A stretch of 64,000 nucleotides of DNA from Xanthomonas translucens pv. cerealis (GCF_006838285.1 NZ_CP038228.1:186001-250000), one strand, 5' to 3'. Shown: positions 35,838-46,043, numbered from the stretch's first letter. The notes: generated by a model from the sequence alone, not told the origin. Numbers and translations: made by a program.

Positions 35838-36650
35838 TTACTTGCCCAGCGCAGCGTTCAGCGTCGCGGCCAGATCGGCGCCACCCTGGCGCAACTGCGC
35901 TTCGGCGACCGGGCGCCAGGTCGCCACATAGTCCGCCGGCAGCTTGGCGCCGGGCGGGTAGAAGCCCGGGCGCAGCATGATCCGGCACGAGGCTTCGGCC
36001 CAGGCCGCGGCCGGCGGCGGCAGCGCGCTGCCGGCAGGCGAAGGCGCCGGCAACGGTTGCGCCCGCAACTGCGCCAGATAGTGCGCTTCGTCCAGGCCAC
36101 GGCTGCGCAGCAGGCCGCTGTCCCACAGCGCATGCAGGTTGCTGCCCTTGCCCTCGAACTGGATCTGGACGGTGTTGGCGCCCTTGTCGCGCGCATAGCC
36201 GGCGTGCAGCGGCTGCTGGATGTCGCCGGTGAAATGCACCACGAACTTCAGCGCCTCGGTCCGCGCCGCCTGCGGCTGGCTGCGGTCGGCGAGGATCGCG
36301 GCCTGACGGTGCAGTGCCTCGATCACACAGTTGCCGTCGGGACAGTTGCGGGTTTCCTCGTAGTGACACTGGTCTTCGCCGAGGTTGACGTAGTGCCAGG
36401 GGCCGGTGCGCTTGCCCATGTCCGGGTTGCTTTCGCGCAATTGGTCGGCCCAGTTGGCGACGCCGGCCAGGGTCGGCTCGGGTTCGCCCTGCAGCAACTG
36501 CTGCACCTGCGCGCGGGCCTGCGGGGTGAGTTGCGCCTCGGCCAGATCGGCGACCAGGCGATGGCCGAGCGGACCCCAGGCGAAGGCGGCGGACGGCGCG
36601 ACGGCCAGTGCCGCGGCGAGCGCGGCGGAAACGAAGAGAGAGGATTTCAT
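35838..36650 (-). CDS. S1/P1-type zinc nuclease
   Basis: Secreted or periplasmic nuclease cleaving single-stranded DNA/RNA, using a trinuclear zinc site. Signal peptide (LAAALAVAPSAAFA) is followed directly by WGPLGHRLVADLAE, where the mature N-terminal Trp and the His are zinc ligands. Other ligands are visible in NWADQL, GPWHYVN, HFTGDIQQPLHAG and NLHALWDSGL. The 270-residue length fits the family. Stands alone; next upstream gene is the broken OmpW copy, transcribed in the same direction. Confidence 0.92.
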   Translation of the reverse strand: MKSSLFVSAALAAALAVAPSAAFAWGPLGHRLVADLAEAQLTPQARAQVQQLLQGEPEPTLAGVANWADQLRESNPDMGKRTGPWHYVNLGEDQCHYEETRNCPDGNCVIEALHRQAAILADRSQPQAARTEALKFVVHFTGDIQQPLHAGYARDKGANTVQIQFEGKGSNLHALWDSGLLRSRGLDEAHYLAQLRAQPLPAPSPAGSALPPPAAAWAEASCRIMLRPGFYPPGAKLPADYVATWRPVAEAQLRQGGADLAATLNAALGK

Positions 36651-36756
36651 GCGCGGATTCTAGCCGGCACCGATGAGGTTGCCATGGCCGCGTCATCGCG
36701 CCGTTGCGCAACCGCTAAGCCTCGCCCGTGCGGGGCGCGGCGTGCGGCGCGGCGAA

Positions 36757-37042
36757 TCAGAAATACAGCAGGTAGGCCAGGCCGTAGGTGAGCGGATCGA
36801 GCCTGGCCTTGCCGAGCGTGCCGCTGTCCACGTCGCAAAGTATTCGTAGCGAACGAGACGGCCGGTGTGGCGTCGGCGCTGAAGCGCTGCTCGCTGCCGC
36901 TCAGGGTGCCGTTCGAGGAGCCGGGCACCATGCCGTGGATGCCGTAGTTGGTGGTGAAGTGGCCGGCCGACTGCGCGGCGGCGGGCAGGGCGATGGCCGC
37001 AAGGGCGGCGACGGCGAGACGGCGGAACAGGGGTGGCTTCAT
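36757..37042 (-). pseudogene. Remnant of a second OmpW-like porin
   Basis: Starts like a porin gene (ATG 37042, MKPPLFRRLAVAALAAIALP, then HFTTNYGIHGMVPGSSNGTL and ATPAVSF), and its end, in another frame, matches the C-terminus of the intact OmpW just upstream: LDPLTYGLAYLLYF against IDPLVYGLAYVMRF. The middle ~110 residues are missing and the frame changes at the junction. So an internal deletion has joined the signal peptide and first strands to the last strand. Not expected to make a functional barrel. Confidence 0.78.
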
Positions 37043-37158
37043 TGGGGACCCCGGTGACGGCGAATGGGCGGATGCGAATCCCGGTGTCGGCCCGGCGGCG
37101 ACCGATCCACATCCTTGTGCAGCGTAGTCTGCCAGAGAAGCGCGGCGGCCGTGCGGCC

Positions 37159-37788
37159 TCAGAACCTCATCACGTAGGCCAGGCCGTAGACCAGCGGATC
37201 GATGTTCGCGGTGCCGGTGCTGGCGCCGTCGACCCTGACCTCGCTGTCGATGTCGGCCCAGCGCAGGTCCACCCGCAGCGCCGATTTGTCGGTGAGCGCG
37301 ACGTCCACGCCGACGTGCGCGGCCAGGCCCCAGGAATCCTCTAGCTTGAGCTTGGTGCCGGCCAGCGCGCCGCTGGTGTGCTCGCTGAAGAAGGTGGTGT
37401 AGTTGAGGCCGGCGCCGACGAACGGGGAGACCTTGCCGGCGCTGTTGAAGTGGTACTGCAGCGAGACCACCGGTGGCAGCTGTTTGGTGCTGCCGACCTT
37501 GCCGACGCCCTTGACCGCGATGTCGTGCTTGAACGGCAGCGCGGCCAGCACCTCGATGCCCAGGTCCTGGTGCACGAAGTATTCGAAGGTGACGGTCGGC
37601 TTGATGTCGCTGCCGATGCGCAGCGGCAGGGTGCCGCCGGCCAGCGTGCCGTTGTCGGACGTCGGGTTGACCTGGTGGGCGCCGATGCCCACGGTCCAGT
37701 CGCCCTGCGACTGCGCCAGCGCCGGCAGGGCGCACAGGCAAAGGGCGGCGGCCAGGCCGGACTGCAGGAGGGGGGAGATCTTGCGCAT
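37159..37788 (-). CDS. ompW: OmpW-family outer-membrane protein
   Basis: Eight-stranded outer-membrane barrel thought to pass small hydrophobic molecules and to respond to oxygen and redox state. 209 residues from ATG 37788 with signal peptide (LQSGLAAALCLCALPALA). Family segments WTVGIGAHQVNPTSDNGTL, IKPTVTFEYFVHQDLGIEVL, SLQYHF, SPFVGAGLNYTTFF and the final strand ending in aromatic F (YGLAYVMRF) are clear. A perfect FNR box lies 56 bases upstream (37844-37857). A decayed copy lies 116 bases downstream. Confidence 0.93.
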   Translation of the reverse strand: MRKISPLLQSGLAAALCLCALPALAQSQGDWTVGIGAHQVNPTSDNGTLAGGTLPLRIGSDIKPTVTFEYFVHQDLGIEVLAALPFKHDIAVKGVGKVGSTKQLPPVVSLQYHFNSAGKVSPFVGAGLNYTTFFSEHTSGALAGTKLKLEDSWGLAAHVGVDVALTDKSALRVDLRWADIDSEVRVDGASTGTANIDPLVYGLAYVMRF

Positions 37789-37843
37789 GGGGGTGTCTCG
37801 GTTGGGTGTGGCCGCAGTGTCGTGCCGGCGTCGCCGCGTCGCC

Positions 37844-37857
37844 TTGATCCTGATCAA
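37844..37857. promoter_or_regulatory. Perfect FNR-type binding site (ompW / gapA intergenic)
   Basis: TTGATCCTGATCAA matches the FNR consensus TTGAT-N4-ATCAA at all ten fixed positions. It is 56 bases before the ompW start and 100 before gapA, which diverge. ompW is a known FNR/oxygen-responsive gene in enteric bacteria, so control of ompW is the more likely role; gapA could also be affected. Confidence 0.75.
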
Positions 37858-37896
37858 ACGCGTCGAATGCGCGTGTCGGGCGCGATGCGGCCGGCC

Positions 37897-38958
<1,062 letters not shown>

Positions 38959-38974
38959 GCCGCGCCACCCGTCC

Positions 38975-39006
38975 ACAAAAAAAGCGCCTGCGGGCGCTTT
39001 TTTTGT
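38975..39006. terminator. Bidirectional-type terminator after gapA
   Basis: Stem of 14 pairs: ACAAAAAAAGCGCC with GGCGCTTTTTTTGT around TGCG, with a T-run on the plus strand and an A-run before it. Starts 17 bases after the gapA stop; it could also end transcription from the minus strand (SlyB-like gene). Confidence 0.93.
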
Positions 39007-39050
39007 GCTTGCCGGGAGGTGCCGGCGAAGCGGTCGCGCCGGCGTTGCGC

Positions 39051-39419
39051 TCACTCGGCCTCCATGCGCATGCTCTCACCGCTCCCGGTGACCTTGACCC
39101 GGCTGCCCACCGCCAGCCCGGCGACTTCGGCATTGGGCTTGGACACCACCACCTGCGCCGTGTTGCCGAAGCGGATCTTCACCATGTAGTGCGCTGCCGG
39201 GCCGTTGCCGGCGATCTTGGCAACTACGCTCCGGCCTGCGGCCTCGCCCGCCCCGGCTGCCAACGTCGTCGTGCCGACGCCGACAGCGTCGGCCTTGCTG
39301 CTGCCCTTGATGCCCAGGATGCTGCCGGCCATGCCGCCGAGCTTGGTCGCCGCATCGGTGATCTGCTTGTTGCGCTCGGGAATGTCGGTGCCCTTGTTCT
39401 GGATCGGCTCCAGCGCCAC
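39051..39419 (-). CDS. SlyB-like fragment, probably 5'-truncated
   Basis: Reads 122 residues from GTG 39419: an N-terminal stretch (VALEPIQNKGTDIPERNKQ), a Gly/Ala zipper-like middle (LGGMAGSILGIKG; AAGAGEAAGR), and a C-terminal beta part (YMVKIRFGNTAQVVVSK, then VGSRVKVTG). The order and the upstream in-frame GPRHGAIVALEP fit SlyB-type glycine-zipper outer-membrane proteins, but there is no signal peptide or lipobox. Upstream in this frame, the sequence runs open without a start and merges with another decayed gene. Most likely a remnant; it might still be translated from the GTG as a soluble product. Confidence 0.5.
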   Translation of the reverse strand: MALEPIQNKGTDIPERNKQITDAATKLGGMAGSILGIKGSSKADAVGVGTTTLAAGAGEAAGRSVVAKIAGNGPAAHYMVKIRFGNTAQVVVSKPNAEVAGLAVGSRVKVTGSGESMRMEAE

Positions 39420-39702
39420 GATCGCGCCGTGTCTCGGCCCTGCGGCCAGTGCTGTAGGCAGTTTCGTGGGTCTGGGTGTTTTCCTAGGTGTACAGGCCGT
39501 GGTCCACCGGCCACTGCATCATCAGTTCGCTGGCATCGTGGCCGACCCAACTGCGCGCGACGGCTTCAGGACTGCCGAACATGTCGGCCGAGGCCGGCGG
39601 TGCGCTACCCAGCAGCAGAGTCCACAGCGCGGGCAGGACAGGGGGCGACGGTAAGTGGGCATTGCGTACGTCCTTGCGGTGAGGCGGCGAGGCCAGATCC
39701 AT
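39420..39702 (-). pseudogene. Decayed small secreted-protein gene with TAG stop
   Basis: From ATG 39702 the frame gives MDLASPPHRKDVRNAHLPSP, a hydrophobic export-like segment (PVLPALWTLLLGSAPPASA) and a mature start (DMFGSPEAVARSWVGHDASE, LMMQWP, VDHGLYT). It ends at TAG 39484-39486, but the same frame continues beyond it with ENTQTHETAYSTGRRAET, which looks like the natural continuation. I know similar short exported proteins with a W-V-G...QW pattern but cannot name the family. Probably disabled by the nonsense codon and by fusion to the SlyB-like fragment. Confidence 0.5.
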
Positions 39703-39905
39703 GGGCTGCGCGCGGAATGCGCGCATCGCGCTGGCGCGCTCTCCATCATGCCCGGCAGGTGCCGGCAAGCGTCGATGGCGGCGCCGGTCAGGCGTGGATA
39801 TCGGCGCCGACGCATGCACTAATGCGCCGCTGGCCAGCGGATGTTCCCGCGCTGGCATGACAAGCGATGGACAGGGGGCACTCAATGGATGCAAGGAGCG
39901 AAACA

Positions 39906-40379
39906 ATGCAGATCAACCGTGTATGGACAGGCGCCCTGGTGCTGGCCGTGGCGATGGCGGCCACGCTGCCGATGCAGGCGATGGCCAAGAAGCACAGCGG
40001 CACGCCGAGCTGGATGAACGCCGATGGCGAGGTCACCAATTCCTCGCAGGTCGAAGCCGGCTACGGCGAGACCGTCAAGGGCGTCAACGATTACGAAGGC
40101 GAGATCACCGGCAAGCCGGCACCCGGCAGCAAGTTCACCCAGCTCAAGATCGGCATGCCGATGAAGCAGGTGACCGACCTGATCGGCGAACCCACCGACC
40201 AGGGTTCCTATGTCACCGGCAAGGCGTTCATCCCGTTTTTCTACGGTGGCGACCGCTACCGCTACGAACTTGCCTACAAGGGACAGGGCCGCCTGGTGTT
40301 CGCCGGCAAGTCGATGGGCAGCGGCGGCAACCTGATCTGGATCATCCACAACAAGAACGACAGCGGCTACCGCGAATAA
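39906..40379 (+). CDS. Exported protein with BamE/SmpA-like domain
   Basis: 157-residue protein from ATG 39906, which has AAGGAG eight bases upstream. Signal peptide (WTGALVLAVAMAATLPMQAMA) without a lipobox, so periplasmic rather than lipid-anchored. The C-terminal half (FTQLKIGMPMKQVTDLIGEP, then DRYRYELAYKGQGRLVFAG) has the IGM-x4-V...LG-x-P pattern of the SmpA/OmlA (BamE) fold. It is not BamE itself, which would be a lipoprotein; paralogues of this type are common. A strong terminator follows, so single-gene unit. Confidence 0.78.
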   Translation: MQINRVWTGALVLAVAMAATLPMQAMAKKHSGTPSWMNADGEVTNSSQVEAGYGETVKGVNDYEGEITGKPAPGSKFTQLKIGMPMKQVTDLIGEPTDQGSYVTGKAFIPFFYGGDRYRYELAYKGQGRLVFAGKSMGSGGNLIWIIHNKNDSGYRE

Positions 40380-40396
40380 GCTGGCGCAGCAGCAGG

Positions 40397-40430
40397 GCCC
40401 GGGCGGCGTCGCGCGCCCGGGCTTTTTTTT
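40397..40430 (+). terminator. Rho-independent terminator
   Basis: Stem GCCCGGGC (40397-40404 and 40415-40422), extendable by inner G-C pairs around GCGTC, followed by eight T. Located 17 bases after the stop of the BamE-like gene. The convergent chemoreceptor-like pseudogene ends just beyond. Confidence 0.93.
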
Positions 40431-40458
40431 GCCTGCGTTCCGGCCATGCGACGGTCGC

Positions 40459-41528
40459 CTACAGCGCCTGCAAAATCAGCGAATGCCAGCCGGTGCGGTA
40501 GGTTTCGTAGCCGGGCGAGGCCGCATGTGCGATGCAGTGCGGGCGTCCGTTGAGATCGCTCAGCACCGCGCCACGCGGCTGCTTGAACAGCGCCTCGCGG
40601 CCGGCGAAGTCGGTCCGCTCCTGCAGCTGCGCCCGGCCGAATCGGCCTGGACCTGGCCGTGCGGATCGACGATGCACACCCGGCTGATGCCCCATTCCTG
40701 CTCCGATAGCGGCGTGCGCTGCACCGCCGTCTGCGCCAGCGCGTTCCAGCGGAACACGATGCCGAGCACGCCCAGCACGCGGCCATCGACGCGGCCGCCA
40801 TCGCGCACCGTGCACGAATACACCAGTACGCGCTCGCCATCGGCCAGGGTGCTGGCATGCACGCCCTGGAAGCCGAACTGCTCGCCGCTGCGCGTGCGCA
40901 TGGCGTGCTCGAACCAGGCATGCGCGGACACGTCGCTGCCGGCCGCGGCGTGCTGCTGCGGCCGGCCGTTGGCGAGGATGCGGCCATCGGTGCCGGCCAG
41001 CACCGGGTCGAAGTACACCGTGTACGACTCCAGGACCTGGCCCATGCACCGCGCCGCATAAGCGAGCGCGTCGTCGCCGCGGCCAGGGCGCGCGGCGGCG
41101 GCGATGGCCGCGCTGGTTGACCACCAGCGTACGTCGCAGCTGCGTTCGTAGAGGTTGCGGTCGATCGGGTCGATGTTGCTCAGCGCCAGTTCGCTCAGGC
41201 GCGTGCGGCGCACGTCGTCGTCCAGCCGCCGCAGGGTGTGGCGCATGTCGGCGCTGGCGGCGACCTTGTCCGGGTCCTGGGTGGCGTCGGCGACGCGCCG
41301 CGACAGCACGTCCATTTCCTGCGCGATGACGCTGAAGCCGCGCCCGGCCTGGCCGATCCGGGCCGATTCGATGCGTGCGTTCATCGAGATCACATGGGTG
41401 GTGCGGTTGCTCTCGTCGATGCGTTGCAGCGACTGCCGCAGCTGTCCGAGCAATTAGTCGGACAGGCCGGCCACGGAGCGGATATGGTCGTCGATGGGCG
41501 CTTCGGTGGGTGTGGCTGGCAGGTTCAT
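40459..41528 (-). pseudogene. Chemoreceptor-like (MCP signalling + Cache) gene with stop and frameshift
   Basis: Full reading from ATG 41528 gives MNLPATPTEAPIDDHIRSVA, then an in-frame TAA at codon 25, then MCP signalling-domain text (THVISMNARIESARIGQAG, RGFSVIAQEMDVLSRRV) and a C-terminal Cache-like sensor (ESYTVYFDPVLAGTDGRILA; VSAHAWFEHAMR; GVLGIVFRWNALAQTAV). At about 40632-40640 the frame shifts by one base in a GGG run, and the end (LQERTDFAGREALFKQ, YETYRTGWHSLILQAL) is in another frame. It would have encoded a soluble ~355-residue receptor with signalling domain first and sensor last. Two independent lesions make function unlikely. Confidence 0.8.
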
Positions 41529-41778
41529 TGGTGCTGTCGCTGGGACGGGAAGGACCAGCAGGCGCAACATGGGGCAAGCGCGCTAGCGGCCGCCAATGCA
41601 ATGGCTTTAGCGCCGATTGTGCTGGCGTCTGTTGCCCAGATGCCTTGCCGCGCCTGCGCTGCACTGTCCGCGGCCTGGCCGCGGCAGGGCCGAACTCGTT
41701 TACCATCTGCGCCAGGACCGGCGTCGCCGGACCACAGGCGCGCGCACCGCGCCGCGCCGCCTTGGGGATGGAGTCCGG

Positions 41779-44469
41779 ATGGAAGGGTTGATCGTGCTGG
41801 TGGTGGTGGCGGTATTGGCGGTACCGATCCTGATGATCGTGCTGTGGGTGGCGCTGGCCGGCCTGCGTCGGCGCGTGGCGGCCCTGGAACTGCAACTGGC
41901 GCAGATGCGGCATGCCGCGCCGCAGGCGGCGCAGGCCGCTGCCCGATTCGACGCAGCCAGCGATGCCGAGGACACCGAGACCGAGAACGATGCGCTGCTC
42001 GCCGACAACGATGGCGTGGAGGGACGTCCATTCGCCCCGCTCGCTGCGGTCGTCCCGGTCGTACCTGTGCCACCGCCGCTCCCGCCGCCGTTCGGCGCGC
42101 TGACCGCCGCGGCGAGCGAGGCCGCGGCGGTCGGCGCGCCACTGCCGCCGGTACCGCGCGGTCCGGATCCGATCGAGCGGTTGCTGGCCGGCACCAAGCG
42201 CTGGTTCACCGAAGGCAACGTGCCGGTCAAGATCGGCATGCTGGTGCTGCTGGCCGGCGTTGCCGCATTGCTGAAGTACGCCGGCGACCAGGGTTGGCTG
42301 CGCATGCCGATCGAACTGCGCTATGCCGGCATCGCCGCCGCGGCGCTGGCCGGCCTGGGCTTCGGCTGGCACCAGCGCGAGCGCAAGCGCAGCTTCGCGC
42401 TGGCCCTGCAGGGAGGCGCGATCGGCGTGCTGCTACTGACCGTGTTCGCCGCGTTCAAGCTGTCCGCGCTGATGCCGGCCGGCGCTGCGTTCGCGCTGAG
42501 CATCGTGCTGGTGGCCAGCATGTGCGTGCTGGCCGTCGTGCAGGAATCGCGCACCTTGGCGATGCTGGCCACGCTGGCCGGATTCCTGGCGCCGATCTGG
42601 CTGTCCACCGGCAGCGGCAACCATGTCGGCCTGTTCTCCTATTACGCGGTATTGAACGCGGCGGTGTTCGCGATCGCCTGGTATCGGCCGTGGCGGGTGC
42701 TGAACCTGCTCGGCTTCGGTTTCACCTTCGGCATCGGCACGCTATGGGGCGTGCTGCAGTACCAGCCGGCGAAGTTCGCCAGCACCGAGCCGTTCCTGCT
42801 GTTGTTCTTCGCCTTCTACCTGCTGATCCCGATCCTGTACGCGCGGCGCCAGCCGGCCACGCGCGGCAACCTGGTCGACGGCAGCCTGGTGTTCGGCACG
42901 CCGCTGGTCGCGTTCTCGCTGCAGGCCGGGCTGCTGCGCGGCGAAAGTATGCCGCTGGCGCTGTGCGCGCTGGGCCTGGCGGCGGTATATGCGTTGCTGG
43001 CCGCGGCACTGATCCGGCGCGAACGCTACGCGGTGCTCGGCCAGGCCTATGCGCTGCTGGCGGTGGGCTTCGCCACGCTGGCGGTGCCGCTGGCGCTGTC
43101 GGCGCGCGCCACCGCCAGCATCTTCGCGCTGGAAGGCGCGGCGCTGGTGTGGCTGGGACTGCGCCAGCAACGCTGGCTGCCGCAGTTCAGCGGCGCCGGC
43201 CTGCAACTGGCCGCGGCGATCGGCTTCGTGCTGGGGCTGGACCTGGCCTGGCACGATGTCCAGGCGGTGGCCAATGCCACCTTCATGAGTGGTGCGCTGC
43301 TGGCCCTGGCCGGTCTCGCCAGCGCCTGGAGCTATCGCCGTGCCGGCGCCGACACGCCGGTGCTGGCCTATTACGTGTGGGGCCTGGCGTGGTGGTGCGG
43401 GATCGGCGTCGCCGAGATCGAACGCTTCGTCGCGGCCTCGGCGCAGGCCGACCTGCTGCTGGGGTTCGTCGCGCTCAGCGGCTGGCTGGCCGCCGAGGCG
43501 CAGCGCCGCTGGCCGGCGCGCGCGCTGGCCGCGACCACGCTCGGCGGGCTGCTGCTGGCGCTGCCGCTGGCGATGCTGCAGGCGGACGCCCACGGCCAGC
43601 CGTTCGCCGGGCATGGCGTCTGGGCGTGGTCGCTGTTCGCGGTGCTCGGCGTGCGCAGCCTGATCTGCCTGCGTGGCAGCGGCGGCTGGGTGGCGCGCGC
43701 GGCGCAGTTCGCCTGGTGGCTGGTGTGGCCGTCGGTACTGTCCTTGCTCGGCAGTTGGCTGGCGCAGCGCTTCGCCCTGGCCGAGGGCTGGCAGTGGGCA
43801 TTGCTGTTGGCGCCATGGCTGGCGGCGGCGGCGTTGTCGCTGCTGCGCTGGTCGTGGCTGGCCGCGCCTCTGGGGGCGGATTTCGATCGTTGCCGCACAG
43901 CGCTGCAGGGCGGCTATTTCGGCCTGCTCGGCGTGGCGTGGCTGTGCACGCTGTGCGTACCCGGCGCCAGTGCGCCGCTGCCGTGGTTGCCGCTGCTCAA
44001 TCCGCTGGAACTGAGCCAATTGCTGGTGGTGGCGCTGGCCGCGCGCTGGCTGTGGTCGGCGACCGCGCCGGCCCTGTTGCGGACCCGGCGCCTGCAAGTG
44101 CTGGCCGCTGCCGGATTCCTGTGGATCACCAGCGTGACCCTGCATGCGGTGCACTACTGGGCGCCGGTGCCGTGGGCGTCGCTGTTGTCCGCCAGCGTGG
44201 CGCAGACCAGCCTGACCGTGGTGTGGAGCGTGCTCGGCGTGCTGGGCTGGGTGCTAGGCTCGCGCCGCGGCCAGCGCGGTCTGTGGCTGGCCGGTGCGTT
44301 GCTGATGGCGGTGGTATTGGGCAAGCTGCTGCTGGTGGATCGCGGCAACCTCGGCAATGTCGCCGGCATCGCCTCGTTCATCGCCTACGGCCTGTTGTGC
44401 ACCGTGGTCGGCTATTTCGCGCCGGCGCCGCCGCGCGCCACCGAACCGGCCGAGGAGGCCCATCCATGA
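41779..44469 (+). CDS. DUF2339 polytopic membrane protein
   Basis: 896 residues from ATG 41779 (GGAG upstream). An N-terminal helix (LIVLVVVAVLAVPILMIVLW) and coiled-coil segment (RRVAALELQLAQM) precede an Ala/Pro-rich linker, then WFTEGNVPVKIGMLVLLAGV begins a run of more than 20 hydrophobic helices to the C-terminus. This is the DUF2339 architecture. It overlaps the next gene (DUF3999) by four bases; the two families regularly occur as a pair, suggesting an inner-membrane protein and exported partner complex of unknown role in the envelope. Confidence 0.87.
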   Translation: MEGLIVLVVVAVLAVPILMIVLWVALAGLRRRVAALELQLAQMRHAAPQAAQAAARFDAASDAEDTETENDALLADNDGVEGRPFAPLAAVVPVVPVPPPLPPPFGALTAAASEAAAVGAPLPPVPRGPDPIERLLAGTKRWFTEGNVPVKIGMLVLLAGVAALLKYAGDQGWLRMPIELRYAGIAAAALAGLGFGWHQRERKRSFALALQGGAIGVLLLTVFAAFKLSALMPAGAAFALSIVLVASMCVLAVVQESRTLAMLATLAGFLAPIWLSTGSGNHVGLFSYYAVLNAAVFAIAWYRPWRVLNLLGFGFTFGIGTLWGVLQYQPAKFASTEPFLLLFFAFYLLIPILYARRQPATRGNLVDGSLVFGTPLVAFSLQAGLLRGESMPLALCALGLAAVYALLAAALIRRERYAVLGQAYALLAVGFATLAVPLALSARATASIFALEGAALVWLGLRQQRWLPQFSGAGLQLAAAIGFVLGLDLAWHDVQAVANATFMSGALLALAGLASAWSYRRAGADTPVLAYYVWGLAWWCGIGVAEIERFVAASAQADLLLGFVALSGWLAAEAQRRWPARALAATTLGGLLLALPLAMLQADAHGQPFAGHGVWAWSLFAVLGVRSLICLRGSGGWVARAAQFAWWLVWPSVLSLLGSWLAQRFALAEGWQWALLLAPWLAAAALSLLRWSWLAAPLGADFDRCRTALQGGYFGLLGVAWLCTLCVPGASAPLPWLPLLNPLELSQLLVVALAARWLWSATAPALLRTRRLQVLAAAGFLWITSVTLHAVHYWAPVPWASLLSASVAQTSLTVVWSVLGVLGWVLGSRRGQRGLWLAGALLMAVVLGKLLLVDRGNLGNVAGIASFIAYGLLCTVVGYFAPAPPRATEPAEEAHP

Positions 44470-45830
44470 AACGCCCGATCTTTCCAGCAGTGCTGCTGGC
44501 GTTGCTGCCGCTCGCCTGCTGCGCCGCCAGCCAGCGCGACGACTATGCCCAGCAATGGCCGCTGACCTTGCAGGATCCGGCCGCCGGCGCCTACCGCGTG
44601 CAACTGGACGATGCGGTGTATCGCAGCGCCCACCTGGCCTCGCTGGGCGACGTGGAGGTGTTCAACGCCGCCGGCGACCCACTGCCGGCGGCACTGTTCG
44701 CAGCCGAGCACGCCGAAACCACGCCGCGCCGGCAGCCGCTGCCGTGGTTTCCGCTGCCGGCGGTGGCCGGTGGCGGTGCGGACGACCTGGAGCTGATCGC
44801 CGAGCGCGATAGCGACGGCAGTGTGCGCCGCATTCGTACCCGCATTGCCAGCAGCGCCACGGCCAGTGCCGAAGCCGGTTGGTTGATCGATGCCAGCGCG
44901 CTGCGCGAGCCGTTGCGCGCGCTGTCGCTGCAGTGGGCGGCCGATGCGCAGCCGCGGCAGGCGCGCTACCGGGTCGAGGCCAGCGACGATCTGCGCGATT
45001 GGGAACTGCTGGTGCCGGAGGCGACCCTGGTCGACCTGGCCAACCAGGGCAAGCGCCTGCAGCAATTGCGCATCGCCATCGATCGCCAGGTGCGCTACCT
45101 GCGCCTGCTGCCGTTGTCGTCGCCGCCGCTGCCGACGCTGACCGGGGTGGAGGCGGAACTGGCGCCGGCGCCCGCCGCCACCGATTGGCACTGGCAGCAA
45201 CTAGACGCGCTGCACGCCGATCCGGCGCAGCACAGCTTCGAGTTCGCAGCGCCGGGCCGCTATCCGGTCGCGCAGCTGGACATCGCGCTGCCCGGCAACA
45301 GCGCGATCGAATGGCGCGTGCAAAGCCGCGACGATGAGCAGGCGCCGTGGCAGGACCGGGCCGGGCCGTGGGTGGCCTACCAGGTCGGCGCCGGCGCCAG
45401 CCGCTCGCCGCCGCAGGCGCTGACCCAGCCGGTGCGCGACCGCTACTGGCGGTTGCTGGCCACGCAGGATGCGGGCCGGCAGCGGCCGGCGTTGCGCCTG
45501 GGCTACCAGCCGGAAACGCTGATCTTCCTGGCGCAGGGCGCACCGCCCTATGCGCTGGCCGCCGGCAGTGCGCGCACCCAGCGCGCCGCCGCGCCGTTGG
45601 CGACCACCTTGCAGGCCCTGCGTGCGCAACGCGGGCCGCAATGGACGCCGGCCACCGCTACGCTCGGCGCGGCGGTGCCGCTGGCCGGTGCCGCCGCGCT
45701 GCAGGCGCCGGCCACGCCGCGCGACTGGAAGGCCTGGCTGCTGTGGGCGCTGCTGGTCGGCGGTGCGCTGATCGTGGTCGGTTTCGCCTTCAGCCTGCTG
45801 CGCAAGCCGGCCGCGCCCGGCGCGGGCTGA
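44466..45830 (+). CDS. DUF3999 exported/membrane-anchored protein
   Basis: 454-residue partner of DUF2339. Signal peptide (FPAVLLALLPLACCAA), large periplasmic beta-rich region with jelly-roll-like repeats (YRVEASDDLRDWELLVPEA; PVAQLDIALPGNSAIEWRV), and one C-terminal membrane helix (WLLWALLVGGALIVVGFAF) with a short basic cytoplasmic tail. Start overlaps the DUF2339 stop. No catalytic motif is seen. The 213 bases before pgk contain no recognisable gene. Confidence 0.86.
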   Translation: MKRPIFPAVLLALLPLACCAASQRDDYAQQWPLTLQDPAAGAYRVQLDDAVYRSAHLASLGDVEVFNAAGDPLPAALFAAEHAETTPRRQPLPWFPLPAVAGGGADDLELIAERDSDGSVRRIRTRIASSATASAEAGWLIDASALREPLRALSLQWAADAQPRQARYRVEASDDLRDWELLVPEATLVDLANQGKRLQQLRIAIDRQVRYLRLLPLSSPPLPTLTGVEAELAPAPAATDWHWQQLDALHADPAQHSFEFAAPGRYPVAQLDIALPGNSAIEWRVQSRDDEQAPWQDRAGPWVAYQVGAGASRSPPQALTQPVRDRYWRLLATQDAGRQRPALRLGYQPETLIFLAQGAPPYALAAGSARTQRAAAPLATTLQALRAQRGPQWTPATATLGAAVPLAGAAALQAPATPRDWKAWLLWALLVGGALIVVGFAFSLLRKPAAPGAG

Positions 45831-46043
45831 TCGGCAGCGGCGCTGCTGCGTCGTCGGTTCGTCCCGGGCAGCTACGCTGCGGCCCGATTTGCCGCTGCGC
45901 GGCCGACGCCGGACAATGCCGGCCTCGGCACCGCCCGTGCGCGCTGGCGCCAGCCTGCCTAAAGCGCACGTTCCGATCGCTGCGCCTATGCTGCGCAAGG
46001 CTTCCTTTTTCCTCAGCAACCCCACGATAGCGAGCAACCGACA

